The notes: generated by a model not told the origin, from the sequence alone. Positions 33,268 through 46,085 are shown, counted from the first letter of the stretch. The stretch: 64,000 nt of DNA from Platanthera guangdongensis (GCA_039583875.1 CM077166.1:85062564-85126563); one strand, 5' to 3'. Made by a program: numbers and translations.

Positions 33268-34554
33268 CCCAGCGAAAGTGCAGGTTAGATCTGATATACT
33301 CTAGAGGGGGGGGGGGGTGAATAGAGTATGGTGCTCACTAAAAACATTATACAACTTTTGTTGTATTCCTTAGTGAACATGGAAGCAAATAAAATAGAGT
33401 AAGCACATCAACTATCAAAACAGAACAATCACAGAGGACAGCCAGAAAATAAAAGAAAAGAGCAACCAGACGACACAAGAATTTTATAGTGGTTCCCCAA
33501 CCTGGGTACATCCACTCTTCTACCACCCTGGTAGGAATCCACTCAGATTTTTGATCAGGTGCATGACACCAATGAGCTTTTGTTCAGGTGCTCAAAAACC
33601 AAACCTCAAGTCTTTTGGAAGGAGACTTGTAACCAGAATAATTTTGAATGGATTTAAAACCCTGTACAGGAATTGGAAAGAAGGTGATAGTGTCTTATCT
33701 GTCAACAATCAGAGAGAAGACTTGTGGATTGATTGTAGCAGATCTTGCTCCCCCTGAGATCTTGAATTGGTCAGGAAAGCTGGAGCACTGCTTCAGGGTG
33801 ATAGGTCTTCAATGACCTAGAATGCCTGGACCAGAAATGCTTCAGGAACTTCTTTGACAGATTGAATAATTGTTGTCCTTTGAAGTTATCCTGAGAATAG
33901 AGAGAAGAAGACTACTGATTAAATTTGATTGTTCTTCTTCTTCTTCTTGAAAATGTTCTCTGGTCAACGCTGATTGCAGTCAAGAACTTTTGATTTGAGA
34001 ATGACTGTTCTTCTCTGCAACCTCAGAGTGTCTGTCTGATTGTGTGAATTGCTTGCTGTACTGTAATTCTGTTCCTCTATCACTGCTTGATCCTTTTCTC
34101 TCTTACTGTGTGTCTCTTTGACTGAGGAACATTCAAACTTTGGAATGTTGAGCAGTAATTGCAGTCGGCTTTGGAAAGAAGGGACAATCAAAAATTTCCC
34201 TAACTGTCCCATGGAAAAATGGCATGTAATTGTCCATAGTCAATGCGCGTTCTAATGGTAATATTCCGAGAAGATCTAGCATTAAATGTTCAGGAATCTT
34301 CGCCAAGAAACGGGACGGGTAACTTGAAGAAAACCTAGTCTGGATTCGTCGAACGAAGAACACAATTCGTCGAGCTGCACTTGTGTTCGTCGAGCTGAAC
34401 TTGAGTTCGTCGTGCTGAACTTGAGAGAGTTCGTCGACCAGACAATCTTCATTCGTCAAACAGACAGTCTTCATTCATCGAGCTGAGAATCAAATTCGTC
34501 GAGCTGAGAAAAGTTCTGGACATAGGCAAAATATTCTGCATCTGCTGAAATGCT

Positions 34555-34695
34555 GTGTCGACATAAGTTGGTGTCGACAGATGGATCTTGGTGTCGACAC
34601 ATGTCCTCTGGTGTCGACATAAGCTGGTGTCGACTGATATCCTGGTGTCGACACAAATCGATCTTGGTGTCGACATAAACCGTAAGTGTCGACAT
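34555..34695. repeat. GTGTCGACA array in B LTR
   Basis: Seven or so TGTCGACA-type cores within 140 bp, spaced by short variable sequence, and flanked on both sides by TTCGTCGA motifs. The equivalent in the other B LTR is 61418-61560. Confidence 0.88.
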
Positions 34696-34833
34696 AAATT
34701 CTCTGAGTCCAAAAATCGTCGAGAGAGTATAGCATTCGTCGACCTGAGAAGCTGAACTTCGTCGACCTGAGAAGCTGTGAACTTGAGGTCCAAGTTCGTC
34801 GAGCTTAGAATATAACTCATCGACCGAAGCTTG

Positions 34834-36453
34834 TGTTGAAATTTGTGAAGTGGAAGTGGTTGACAGGACAGGCCGGGCGGCCTGTGCGGACAGCTTTGGC
34901 GGACTAGGCGGACTGGGCGGACTGTGATGTGCGGCCTGGTGGAAGGTCTAGTGAAAAGCCGGCTGTCTTCTGAGCGGGTTGTTTGCATGAAGTCCGTGGA
35001 CTATGCGGCCTGTTATCTGCGGATAGGGTGTTTGCTGATTGGTTTTGCCAAGGAGCGGCCTGAGCGGATAGAGGCTTGCGGACTGGTGCTTTACTCAGTG
35101 GCCGCGGTGCAAGCTTGTGCTGATAGGCGGTTTGGCTCGTGTCCGCGGTGTGGGCTATTGCGGACTGGGCTTAGAGCTTGGCTGAGGCCTTGTCGATCTC
35201 TGGTGGTACAGCAGGTGCTTTGCTGTGGAGGTCATTGGCGGACTGGTTTTGGAGTCCGGGAGATGGTTGCTGCATTGGGCAGGAGTGCGAGGAGCCTGCG
35301 GACTGCTGGCGGTCTGTGCTCCTGTGTTTGGCGGACGGGAGTTTATGTCCGCCATGCTCGCATTGGCCTTTGATGGTCTTGGACTTGGTCACACTCTGTG
35401 CCAAGACCATGGTGTCCGTCGTATCCGCCAAGTCCGCTGTGACCGGGCGGACTGTTGCTATCTACCTTTGGTCGTGGACTTGTGGCGGATTGAGGCTTGA
35501 GTCTTGCGGACAGCCTCGGGTTGTGCGGACAGCCATTGAAGGGGGTTGCTGTCCTGCAGTGGTCGGAAGCTTTGCGGGCTGTTGCCTTGTCCGCATAGCT
35601 TGGGCGGACTGGAGAGGGTTCGCCAATGTTGCCTTGCTCCTGGCGGTTTTCCTTGTTATCCGGCTAAGTCCTTGCGGACTCGGCAGACAGTGTTTTGCTA
35701 TCACGCGGGTTAGGGCGGTGTCGCTATCTCTAGGGCGGTGACCACACTCCTCACCTCGCCTATAAATAGGACCCCCCTGGCAGGTCTATAGTAACTTGAG
35801 TGAACAGTAAGTTGGGTTGGGCGAGGAGCTGCGGTCTCAGTTTGTCTATCCGCGCGGATTGATTCAGTGCTGACGTTGGTTGCGCGTGTAGCTTCAAGGA
35901 GCCAGGAGTTTGGCTTTGACTTCGGTCAAGTACTTGGAAGTTGTGCGATCTCTGCGGATTAAGCAGGAGGTTGCTCTGCGGCTTGTCAGCGCTGTTTCAA
36001 CTTTGCCAGCTTCAATAACCTGTCCGCCGGCTTCAGGCGGGTATGGGGTGTTCCTCAGTTCAGCTTCAGTAGGAGACGAATAATGGTGTGTCCGCGCGGC
36101 ATCGCGGCTTCGGCGGACTCCGTGGCTATTCGGCGGATTACAGCTTAAGTTCAGGCGATCTCAGCGGACTCGGCGACCTCGGAGGTCTCGGCGGACTCCA
36201 GTGCTGTCCGCCCGGCTTGGTTTTTTGGTGCTTTCTGATTACAGCTATTATACTAGCGAAATCATGTCTCGCTATGTATGTCTCGTGTTGTAAAGAAGTG
36301 AATGAATGAAAGATCTGCTTGTGCTTCCATTGTTTTTTGGGATTAACCTTTGTTCCTTGGTTTTCTGATGGTTCAACGTGAGAACTGGGTAGTTCCGAAG
36401 ATATTAATTTGGCGTTTGGGCTATCTTGCTGACCACGTTGAGAAAATTTAACA
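34834..36453 (+). repeat. Element A 5' LTR (1620 bp)
   Basis: Starts TGTTGAAATTTGTGAAG and ends GAAAATTTAACA. It is dense in GCGGAC and its complement GTCCGC throughout, giving many overlapping frames (up to 187 residues) that are shadows. A short GGCGGACT/GCGACCTCGG minisatellite-like run lies at 36160-36200. Confidence 0.95.
35761..35770 (+). promoter_or_regulatory. TATA box of element A 5' LTR
   Basis: TATAAATAGG preceded by CCTCGCC and followed by a C-rich stretch, a strong pol II TATA context. The same sequence is at 41586 in the 3' LTR. It would place the start of transcription about 30 bp downstream, consistent with an R region beginning near 35790-35800. Confidence 0.75.
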
Positions 36454-36466
36454 TGGTATCAGAGGG
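36454..36466 (+). other. Primer-binding site of element A
   Basis: TGGTATCAGAGGG directly after the LTR end AACA, complementary to plant initiator-methionine tRNA over 11 bases. Confidence 0.92.
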
Positions 36467-36513
36467 AGGTTCAGTTTTGTTAGCGGAAGTCAGCCAGTGT
36501 TGTTGCTCAGTGA

Positions 36514-39500
36514 TTGAGTGGTGATCAACCTGTATTGTTGCTCGGAGCTTCTGAAAGGTTGCCAACATGTGTTGCAATGGAAGGGAGCTTTGCAAGAGGT
36601 CTGGGCATTGAACTCTTAACGCCGACTAACTTCAAGAAGTGGAAGTCGTGCATGAAGAGTTATCTTCTTGGCGAGGAGCTGTGGGAAGTCATCGGTGGTG
36701 ACGACAGGCAGGAAGTCACTGCTGCTTCCGGTACTACTGAGCAGGTTAGGCTCTGGAGAAGAACAAATGCTAAGGTAGAGCTCATTCTGAAGAGGGTTGT
36801 GTCTCCAGAACTGTTTGATCACATCATTGGATGTGAGTCGGCTGCTGATATTTGGACAACCATTGATGAGTTGTTCAATAGGAAGAATGGGGCGCGGCTT
36901 CAGTTCCTGGAGAATGAGTTGGCCAGGGCAACTCAGGGAGACCTTTCCATCTCCAAGTACTTCTTAAAGATGAAGAGGTTGTGTGCGGAGCTGTCGGCAC
37001 TGGATCCTGATGAGCCTATCTCTGAGGCGAAGATGAAAAGGCACATTATCCGCGGCTTACGGAAGGAATATGTGGCCTTTGTAACATCTGTTCAAGGGTG
37101 GGCTACTCAGCCGTCTTTACTGGAGCTGGACAATCTGCTTGCATCGCAGGAGAGCTTATCAAGGCAGATGGCTGGAGTGAACCTGAATCAGGAAGGTAGC
37201 GAAGCTCTCTTCTCAGGCAAGAAGAAAGGATGGGAACGGAAGAAGAAGAAGAAGGTGCAGGTCGTTGGTGAGAATGAGACTTCAACTTCATATCCGCTGG
37301 AGAGGAGCAATACTCCTAAGGACTGGAAGAAGAACTTGAAATGCTACCGGTGTCATCAGCGAGGGCACTTCAAGCGGGACTACAAGGTCAAACTGCAGCC
37401 TGGGCATGCTGCGGGAAAGGAGGAAGCTTGCTCGAGAAGTGAAGAAGCAGAATGGGGCGGAGCTTTTATGACGGGCACTTGTGTCCGGGCCTTGTCTGCT
37501 GAGGACTTCAACGGCGAGTGGATCGTGGACTCCGGGTGTGGTCATCACCTCACCGGAGACAAATCGAAGTTCACCTCCATGCAGGCATACTCAGGTAATG
37601 AAGCTATTATCACTGCTGATAATACTGTTTATGCAGTAGAGAAAGAGGGGGTCATGTCTTTGGGTAGTGATCAGGGGCCACTCACGTTAAGGAGTGTGTA
37701 TCACGTGCCGAGCATGAAGAAAAACCTCTTCTCGGTGACCAATGCGGTGGACGCTGGTTATCACGTTCTGTTTGGGCCAACAGACGTGAGGTTCCTTCGC
37801 AATGTATCAGCGGTGAAGGCTGATGTTGCTCATGTAGGGAGGAGGGTGAAGAACTTGTTTGTTCTTGCCACCAATTCTTATGTTGATAGAATGAGGGCCA
37901 ATGATAGCGCTGCTATCTGGCATGAGAGGCTGGGGCATGTTGGCATGGAAGAGCTGAAGGAGATGGCTAGTAGAAGTTTGGTGAAGGGGCTGCCTAAGTT
38001 GTCTTCCTTTGGTGACGGGCATGTTTGCGCGGGCTGTCAATACGGTAAGGCACATCGCCTTTCGTTTGATTAATCACAAACAAGAAGTAAGAAACCATTG
38101 GAGTGTATTCATGGCGACCTGATGGGACCGACGGTTACTGCCAGCCTTGGTGGAAGCAGATACATGCTTGTCTTGGTTGATGACTACTCAAGGTATACTT
38201 AGGTGTACTTCTTAAAGGAGAAGTCAGAAGCCTTCCGTTTGTTTGTGGAGTTCAAGGAGTTGGTAGAAGGCCGGCTTGGCTTGCGGATCAAGAAGCTTAG
38301 AACGGATAACGGGGGTGAGTTTGTCTCCTCCGAGTTTTCTAACTTCTCCAGGAAGCACTGGATCCAACGAGAGCTTACTTGTGCTCACACTCCACAACAA
38401 AATGGGGTAGCGCAGCGGAAGATCCGTCATCTGACGGAGACCTGCAAATGCTGACTTCATGTGAAAGATGTTCCAAGGTCCTTTTGGGCGGAGGGGATGT
38501 CTTGTGCTGCTTATGTCATCAACCGGATGCCACTCTGCCCTATTAACATGAAGACTCCTATTGAGATGTTGCTGAAGGAGAAGCCGAGTGTGGGACACCT
38601 TCAGGTGTTCGGTTCAACTTGCTACGTGCATGTCCAGGATGCTTCACGGACTAAGCTGGATGCGAAGGCAAGGAAGCTTGTCTTTGTTGGCTACGATGAG
38701 CGGAAGAAGGGATGGAAATGCATGGACACTGCGATGAAGAAGTTCGTGGTGTCAAGAGACATTGTCTTTGACGAGCTGACGTCATATGGAGGTGGCTCGG
38801 TTGAACTAACCGGAAGTAGCAAGGTTGATGAAGCACCGGTGGCGGCTGCTGAAGGCTTGGAAGAGGAGCTCGCTGTTTCACCAGCATCTCCTGTTGCTTC
38901 TAACTCCGAGGCTGAGCCTTCTGGCTCAGGAAGCAGGGGGAGGACTGCTCAATGCTTACGCCAGGTAGGAGTTGAGCCCGAAGAAGCAACAGAAGCAGTG
39001 AGCAAGGAGCCGACCCTTCGGAGGTCGAAGAGGGTAGTTAAGCCACCGGCTCGGTACTGTGATGGGAATGCAGTGAGCTTTGTCTCCTGCTTCTTTGTAG
39101 GTACTCTGGATGAGCGAGAGCCTGCAAACTTCAATGAGGCCACTGGAGTGAAGGAGTGGGAAGGTGCCATGAAAGAAGAGATTGATGCTCTGAAGAAGAA
39201 TGAAACCTGGGACCTTGTGCCCAAGGTTGATGGCATTACTCCGGTTACTTGCAAGTGGGTGTACAAGTTGAACAAGAAGGCTGATGGGAGCATTGATAGG
39301 TTCAAGGCTCGCCTGGTCGCTAGAGGATTCTCAAAGCAGTATTGAGAAGACTATGAGGAGACATTCAGTCCAGTTGTGAAGATGACTTCAGTAAAAGTGG
39401 TGATCGCCTTGGCTGCTAGCAAGGGATGGAGGTTGTGGCAACTCGATGTGAAGAATGCGTTTCTTTACGGAGAGATTGACAAGGATATCTTCATGGATCA

Positions 39501-40665
39501 GCCGCTTGGTTTTGTCTCTGAAAAGCATCCGGACTATGTCTGTAAACTCAGGAAGGCTGTCTATGGGTTGAAGCAAGCTCCTAGAGCATGGTATGGGAAG
39601 ATTGCAGAGTACTTGCAATTCTGTGGATACCTTGCTTCCAACTCAGATTCAAGCTTGTTCGTCAAGAAGAAGGGGGAGCTACAAGTCTTGGTCCTGCTGT
39701 ATGTGGATGACATGATCATCACAGGGGATTCAGAGGGGGAAGTAGCAAGGCTCAGGGCAGAGCTTGCTATACGCTTCAAGATGAAAGACTTGGGAGAGTT
39801 GCATCACTTTCTTGGTCTTGAAGTGGAGATGAAGGAGTGCGAGGTTCTCATTTGCCAGAAAGGGTATGCTGATCTCATTGTGAAGCGGTTCGGCATGGGC
39901 GAAGGGAAGAAGTGCTCTACTCCACTGGAACCTGGGCTGAAGCTTCAACGAGATGAGGGAAGTATTCTTCATGATCCCTTGGTGTTCATGGCTCTTGTTG
40001 GGAGCTTGATTTACCTGACGATTACAAGGTCGGACATTGTTTATGCTGTTGGCCGAGTAAGTCGGTATATGGGTGAACCAAGACATTCTCATCTAGTGGC
40101 GGCAAAGGGTATTCTGAAGTATGTCAAGGCTTCTTCTGACATGGGACTCCTCTATAGAAGGGACTCGGAGTTTTCATTGCTCGGGTACATGGATGCTGAC
40201 TATGGCGGTGATTTGGATGATCGGAGGTCTACTTCAGGTTATGTGTTCACTTGCGGTTCCGCTAGCATCTTGTAGTGTAGCAAGAAGCAGGACTCGGTGT
40301 CGGTTTCAACCACGGAGGCGGAGTATAAGGCTTCGGCCTTGGCTGCTCGGGAAGCCGTTTGGTTGAGGAGTCTTATAGAGGATGTTCATGAAGAAGTGCA
40401 AGTGCCTACTTTACTCTGGTGTGACAATGAGAGTGTTCTCAAACTGGTTAACAATCCACTGTGTCACGCCAGGACCAAGCATATAGAGATTGATCACCAC
40501 TTCATCAGCGAGAAGGTGTTGGAGGGGTCTCTGCTGGTCGAGCATGTTTGGAGTGAAGATAATCTTGCTGACATCTTCACGAAGCCACTATCGAAGGGGC
40601 CCTTTGAGCGATTGCGCAGCTTGTTGGGCTTGGTCACCACTTCCCACTTCGAGGGGGAGTGTTGA
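36514..40665 (+). pseudogene. Element A gag-pol polyprotein (copia), five in-frame stops
   Basis: One reading frame from ATG 36514 (an alternative start at 36577 fits the usual copia Gag beginning better) to TGA 40665, which overlaps the 3' LTR by 6 bp. Order: Gag; zinc knuckle near residue 277 (CYRC...H, its last Cys replaced by Tyr); protease DSG near 37528; the pre-integrase HHCC region; integrase core with Asp motifs intact but NGVAQRK in place of NGVAERK, so the catalytic Glu is Gln; RT with an intact YVDD box; RNase H ending FTKPLS. Stops are at 38071 (TAA), 38200 (TAG), 38452 (TGA), 39343 (TGA) and 40273 (TAG). Several fit C-to-T or G-to-A change, for example TGG to TAG at 38200 and 40273. 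The frame itself is never shifted. It is non-autonomous now. Confidence 0.95.
40650..40659 (+). other. Polypurine tract of element A
   Basis: CGAGGGGGAG directly before the 3' LTR start TGTTGAAA. It lies within the last codons of the polyprotein. Confidence 0.88.
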
Positions 40666-42298
40666 AATTTGTGAAGTGGAAGTGGTTGACAGGACAGGCC
40701 GGGCGGCCTGGGCGAACAGCTTTGGCGGACTAGGCGGACTGGGCGGACTGTGATGTGAGGCCTGGTGGAAGGTCTAGTGAAAAGCCGGCTATCTTCTGAG
40801 CATGTTGTTTGCATGAAGTCCGCGGACTATGCGGCCTGTTATCTGCGGATAGGGCGTTTGCTGATTGGTTTTGCCAAGGAGCGGCCTGAGCGGATAGAGG
40901 CTTGCGAACTGGTGCTTTGCTCAGTGGTCGCGGTACAAGCTTGTGCTGATAGGCGGTTTCGCTCGTGTCCGTGGTGTGGGCTATTGCGGACTGGTCTTAG
41001 AGCTTGGCTGAGGCCTTGTCGAGCTCTGGTGGTACAGCAGGTGCTTTGCTGTGGAGGTCATTGGCGGACTGGTTTTGGAGTCCGGGAGATGGTTGCTGCG
41101 TTGGGTAGGAGTGCAAGGAGCTTGCGGACTGCTGGCGGTCTGTGCTCCTATGTTTGGCAGATGAGAGTTTATGTCCGCCATGCTCGCATTGGCCTTTGAT
41201 GGTCTTGGACTTGGTCACACTCTATGCCAAGACCATGGTGTCCACGTATCTGCCAAGTCCGCTGTGACCGGGCGGACTGTTGCTATCTGCCTTTGGTCGT
41301 GGACTTGTGGCGGATTGAGGCTTGAGTCTTGCGGACTGCCTCGGGTTGTGCGGACAGCCATTGAAGGGGGTTGCTGTCCTGCAGTGGTCGGAAGCTTTGC
41401 GGGCTGTTGCCTTGTCCGCATAGCTTGGGCGGACTGGAGAGGGTTCGCCAATGTTGCCTTGCTCTTGGAGGTTTTCCTTGGTATCCGGCTAAGTCCTTGC
41501 GGACTCGGCGGACGGTGTTTTGCTATCGCGCAGGCTAGTGCGGTGTCGCTATCTCTAGGGTGGTGACCACACTCCTCACCTCGCCTATAAATAGGACCCC
41601 CCTGGCAGGTCTACAGTAACTTGAGTGAACAGTAAGTTGGGTTGGGCGAGGAGCTGCGGTCTTAGTTTGTCTGTCCGCGCGGATTGATTCAGTGCTGACG
41701 TTTGATGTGTGCAGGTTGCGCGGGTAGCTTCAAGGAGCTAGGAGTTTGGCTTTGACTTCGGTCAAGTACTTGGAAGTTGTGCGATCTCTGTGGATTTAGC
41801 AGGAGGTCGCTCTGTGGCTTGTCAGCTCTGTTACAACTTTGCCAGCTTCAATAACCTGTCCGCTGGCTTCAGGTGGGTAGGGGGTGTTCCTCAGTTCAGC
41901 TTCAGCAGGAGACGAATAACGGTGTGTCCGCGCGGCCTCGCAGCTTCGGCGGACTCCGTGGCTATTCGGCGGATTGCAGCTTAAGTACGGGCGATCTCAG
42001 CGGACTCGGCGACCTCGGCGACCTCGGCGGTCTCGGCGGACTCCAGTGCTGTCCGCCCCGCTTGGTTTTTTGGTGCTTTCTGTTTACAGCTGTTATACTA
42101 GCGAAATCATGTCTCGCTATGTATGCCTCATATTGTAAAGAAGTGAATGAATGAAAGATCTGCTTGTGCTTCCATTATTTGTTGGGATTAACCTTTGTTC
42201 CTTTGTTTTCTGCTGGTTCAACGTGAGAACTGGGTAGTTCCGAAGATATTAATTTGGCGTTTGGGCTATCTTGCTGACCACGTTGAGAAAATTTAACA
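40660..42298 (+). repeat. Element A 3' LTR (1639 bp)
   Basis: Collinear with the 5' LTR; the extra length comes mainly from a short insertion near 41700 (TTTGATGTGTGCAGG) and small changes. Base substitutions are scattered along the whole LTR. Confidence 0.95.
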
Positions 42299-42653
42299 GC
42301 TTGAAGCTGGACTTAGAAAGATTTGAAGTTCTCCTGATTTTGGCTTCATGAGGAAACTGAGTCTTCGTCGAACAGAGAACACAGATCGTTGAGCTCAGCA
42401 CTAAGAATTGTCTCACGATCGTCGAGGCAAAACTCCTTTCGTCGAGCTGAGTTCGACGAACGTCGAACTCATTTGACTTGGTCTTGAAATCCTCTAAGTC
42501 TGAAGTCTCTGATGGTCTTGTTGAAAGCTGGTACATCTAGAGTTGAGCCTAAGGACTTGACCTAGATTCTAGGATACAAGTTGACCCTGGCTATACATGA
42601 TGGGTCACATCCTAAGTCAGTGAACCTATCCCAAATCAACTAGGAATCCAACA

Positions 42654-42668
42654 ATCTCCCCCTATTTG
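42654..42668 (-). other. Polypurine tract of element B
   Basis: On the minus strand AAATAGGGGGAGAT directly precedes the 3' LTR start TGTTGGAT. The same tract occurs before the 3' LTR of element C at 53030-53040. Confidence 0.88.
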
Positions 42669-42857
42669 AGTGAGGTCACTAATAGAGACTCAAAATAGAA
42701 AAACAAAGCAAGAAAAGAGATATATCTGACAGAGAATTATAACACATGCAATACATGTATATATATACACAGCTTTGTTTGAACAGATAGCATGGTTTGA
42801 AAAACAAAAATAGACAGAAAATGAAATAACACAAAAGGATTACTTCTTTGGCTTCTT

Positions 42858-45675
42858 CTACTGAGGTTTGTCTTCTGATGTTTGCTCTCCTGTCTTCTTG
42901 AAAATGATTTCTCTATTTGGATCTCGAGCTTGAGCTATTGTCATAGTCATGTCAGCTGCCCCAATAATATTCAATGATGTTGCTCTGGGGACAACTGCTT
43001 CTGGATGAAGTTTCATATAATCATCAACATTAAACAATTTATTTCCTTTGTCAAACCTTTTCAGCTCTTCTTTTCTATACTTTGACATGATTGATAATCC
43101 AGAGATATCTTTACCTTCAGCCTTGGCTTTATTTATCAAAGATAGTCCAATCAATTCCTTGTATCTAGCCATTCTTGCTGTATTTGCAGTTTCAGTATCT
43201 TCAAAAGGAATTGGAGGAGAGAGAGGTCTCTTTGGACTTTCAGCTTTTTGAACTTTAGAACTTTGTTGCTGCTGCTGCTGCTGCTGACGATGTTTTTGAC
43301 TTTGACTACCTGAGGATGGCTTCCTCTGCTGGCTGCTTCCAGAAGATCTCCCTGACTGTCTCTGGTATGTTTGCATTGGGGCATATCTCTGGGAGCTAGA
43401 GCCAATGGCACACGCTGCCGGAGGAGGAGGAGGAGGATCCTTCCTGTACCTGTGCACTGGAGGAGGGGAATATCTCCTGCTTCTCTTTCTATCTTTCTGC
43501 TGGTTTTTGGAGAGCCACATCCATGCAGGCATTCCCTTATATGGAGTTACATTGTGCAGGATGTAGTAAGGGATGTCAGCATTGGGATTAGGCTTTGGAG
43601 CTGGAGGAGGAGGAGCCTTCCTTTTCTTTGAAAGCATCTTCTTTTTCTTAGTAGCAGCATCTTCATCTGAGTCATCATCATCTTATTCTTCAGACTCAGA
43701 ACCTTGAGGGATGTCATAAAGAGCATCCAAAGCTTTCAAAGCTTTATCAGAAATAACTGCCGTTTCTGGAGGAGGGGCAGAAGGTTCAGGAACTGGAATA
43801 TAAGCAATAGAAGAGGAGGGAGCTGCACAAGAAACAGAAACAATAAGGACAGAGCATTCAGCTGGTATCCTATTTTCTTCTTCAATGTCAGCCTGAATAA
43901 GCTCATCCAAATCTGGTAGGGGAGAGTCATCCATAACAAAATTTGGTGCTGAAACTGGCACTTATCTTCTGGAATGACCTTTGGGCTACAAGCTGAGATG
44001 GAGGCTGAAGTTGAGAGAGCAAAATTGTCACAGAGTTGCTTAGCAACTGCTGGACTAGCTGGAGAGGTATAAGGTACAATAGCCAAACTTGGCTTAGTAA
44101 AATCTGCTGGAAAGAATTGCATATGTGGAGTATCAAAATTACTCAACAAAACAGATAAATTCACTGTGGGATTTAACTGGAAATCACCAATAGGTTTTAT
44201 TTCCGCAACTGACTCATCTAGATCATTGTTAGTATCCATAAATTGAATAAACTCAATCATTTCAGAATAAAAATCTGTCAAAGTTGCTGTATCCTCATCT
44301 GAATATGCATCTGCTGGAGAGGGAACTGCTGCTGTGACTGCTGCTACTACTGCAATTGCATCTGCTGCAACTTCATCACTAAGCATCTCCCCCTGCCTGG
44401 GTTCAGGAATACCTGGAGTCAGGCCCCTGAATGAAGAGGGGCAGCAGAAAGGATAGAGATCTGGGCAGATAAGTCATTGATGGAGGTCACAAGAGGTGTA
44501 ATGGCCTCTTGGATTAGAGATTTGATGAGAGGAGTGAGCAGGGAGATGATGGTAGATGGATCAAATGGGGAAGGGGAAGGGGATGAAATGGGAGGAGGAA
44601 TAACAGATGGAGTGGGGGCATCTGGCATGATTGTGTCTGAGGGTATGATGTAAGAGGGAATGGTGGATAAGTGTGGGGGAAGAGGAGACTAAGGAGGTGT
44701 AGGAATGTGAGTGTCCTAAGGTGAAGCTGGAGGGGTGGGTGGTTGATTTGCTGGCAGTGGGGAAGATGAATGTGGAGATGGGATGTTGGTGATGTCTAGA
44801 GGTGGAGATGAAGGAGGGGTAGGCACATGAGGAGGCTTCTTTGGAGGAAGGGGTGCTGGAAGAGATGATTGAGATGGAAGGACCTCTTCAGCAGGGAGGG
44901 GAGAGGCCTTTACAGCCCTTGTGCTCTCAGAAGTTTGGATGGAAGAGGAAGAAGCCTTTGAGGGCTTTGTGATAGTCCTCTCCCACCTGACAAACAGAGC
45001 GCATGTGAGGTGCTTGCTGGCATTTATGAAGATGGTCGGGGAGACCATACATTCAGCAGCCGTCTCTTGAAGAAAAACTCCCAAAATTCTACCAAAGCAG
45101 ACTTCCTTCTTGCTGTTCTTTTTCCTTATCAATTCAAAGAAGATTGTGACCCAGTTGACACGTCTCTTATTTACCACGACGCACATAACCAGAAATTGGT
45201 GCCGGGTTATGTAGTCATGCGCTGAGTGCTGTCCCATTAGCACTTTCCCTACAATGTCTGCCAGAAATTGATAGGCGGCGGACAGTTGCTTCTTCAGCAG
45301 TTTGTTAGGGTTACTACCTGAAAAATCCATTAGTTTCATCATATCACCAAACTCTTCAGAATCCATTTCTATATTGTCTTCTCCATTTACTAATCCAAAT
45401 ATCTCAGAAAGAACCGCGGGAGACAATGATACAGCAGTACTCCCTATGTTGCCGGTCAAAATATCTTTTTCAGAAATTTTAGATGTATTAACCCATTCTC
45501 TTATTTCAGTAGCATGCAGTTTAATTCTCCGGGTCATGAAATCCTTCAGATTAAGTTCTTCCAATAATTCCAAGATATACAGAAAGATGGGGTCTGAATG
45601 TTGAAAAGAATCGAAGTCCATATCGAACCCAGTATCAAACTTCATCGCTGCTAACGTGCTTGCTGGAATCGCCAT
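42858..45675 (-). pseudogene. Element B accessory ORF downstream of pol
   Basis: The minus-strand frame from ATG 45675 (MAIPAS) to the stop at 42858 encodes about 940 residues with breaks. The N-terminal 260 residues are globular and contain the blocks shared with C and the 20566 fragment: FLADIVGKVL..HSAHDYIT, CFGRILGVFLQE and RWERTITKPS. A Pro/Ser/Thr-rich linker follows, then a DDSPLPDLDELIQADIEEEN segment. The C-terminal part is basic and carries Lys/Arg runs, a poly-Gln tract and an Ala-Asp rich end. In-frame stops are at about 44713 and 43680, and frame changes at about 44400 and 43965. Position after pol equals the env-like ORF of SIRE elements, but I see no signal peptide or convincing membrane span. 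Function is unknown. Confidence 0.75.
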
Positions 45676-45824
45676 TGATGACCTACAAGAAAAACACAGA
45701 GAGAAGCGGCGATCAAGAGCAAAGGAACTGAAAGCGCGGGACGGAGGTCGAAAAAAACATAGATATAAGATTTTCAGAATATGAATCGACAAACTCCATT
45801 CCACGAAAAAGAGAAATTCTTCGA

Positions 45825-46075
45825 ACTGAGCTCGACGAAATAAATTATAGACAGATAATTCGTCGATCTCATCCAGAAGAATCGAACACAGTTCATCGAA
45901 CTCCGTTCGACGAAATATCTTCTGAAGTAAAGTTCATCGATCTCCGGTCGATGAAAATTGTTTCCACACACAGAGAATTCGTCGATATCCGGTCGACGAG
46001 AATCTCTCAAACTTTCCCTAATTCGTCGAACTCCGTTCGATGAACTCTAGAAAATTCGTCGAATGCAGACAGAAA
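45825..46075. repeat. TTCGTCGA / TCGACGAA array in the pol-accessory ORF spacer of B
   Basis: About eight inverted pairs such as TTCATCGAACTCCGTTCGACGAA fill the 250-bp spacer between the pol stop and the accessory ORF. It is the same motif as in the B LTRs, but here arranged as face-to-face pairs with 4-7 bp centres. Confidence 0.85.
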
Positions 46076-46085
46076 CTAGGTTAAC

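Larger units (their letters stand above)
34834..42298 (+). mobile_element. Element A: complete but defective Ty1/copia element
   Basis: The LTRs are 34834-36453 and 40660-42298, with PBS at 36454, gag-pol at 36514-40665 and PPT at 40651-40659. The target duplication GCTTG is at 34829-34833 and 42299-42303. The undisrupted target survives in the other B LTR near 61690, where the flanks run together through ACTTGAAGCTGG. The single long gag-pol frame has five in-frame stops. By eye LTR divergence is clearly greater than that of element C. Confidence 0.96.
33273..42653 (-). repeat. Element B 3' LTR, interrupted by element A
   Basis: LTR parts are 33273-34833 and 42304-42653, about 1.91 kb when joined. 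On the minus strand it begins TGTTGGATTCC at 42653. The last dinucleotide is CG on the plus strand at 33273 where TG is expected (T-to-C). It matches the 5' LTR throughout, including the TTCGTCGA array, a GTGTCGACA array (34555-34690) and the ACTCTAGAGGGGGGG block. Confidence 0.92.

Noticed and set aside
35178..35741. Frame of 187 residues and several of 80-150 residues in the A LTRs
   Set aside because: They come from GCGGAC-rich LTR sequence with few stops. They occur in several overlapping frames in both LTRs and have no recognisable domain.
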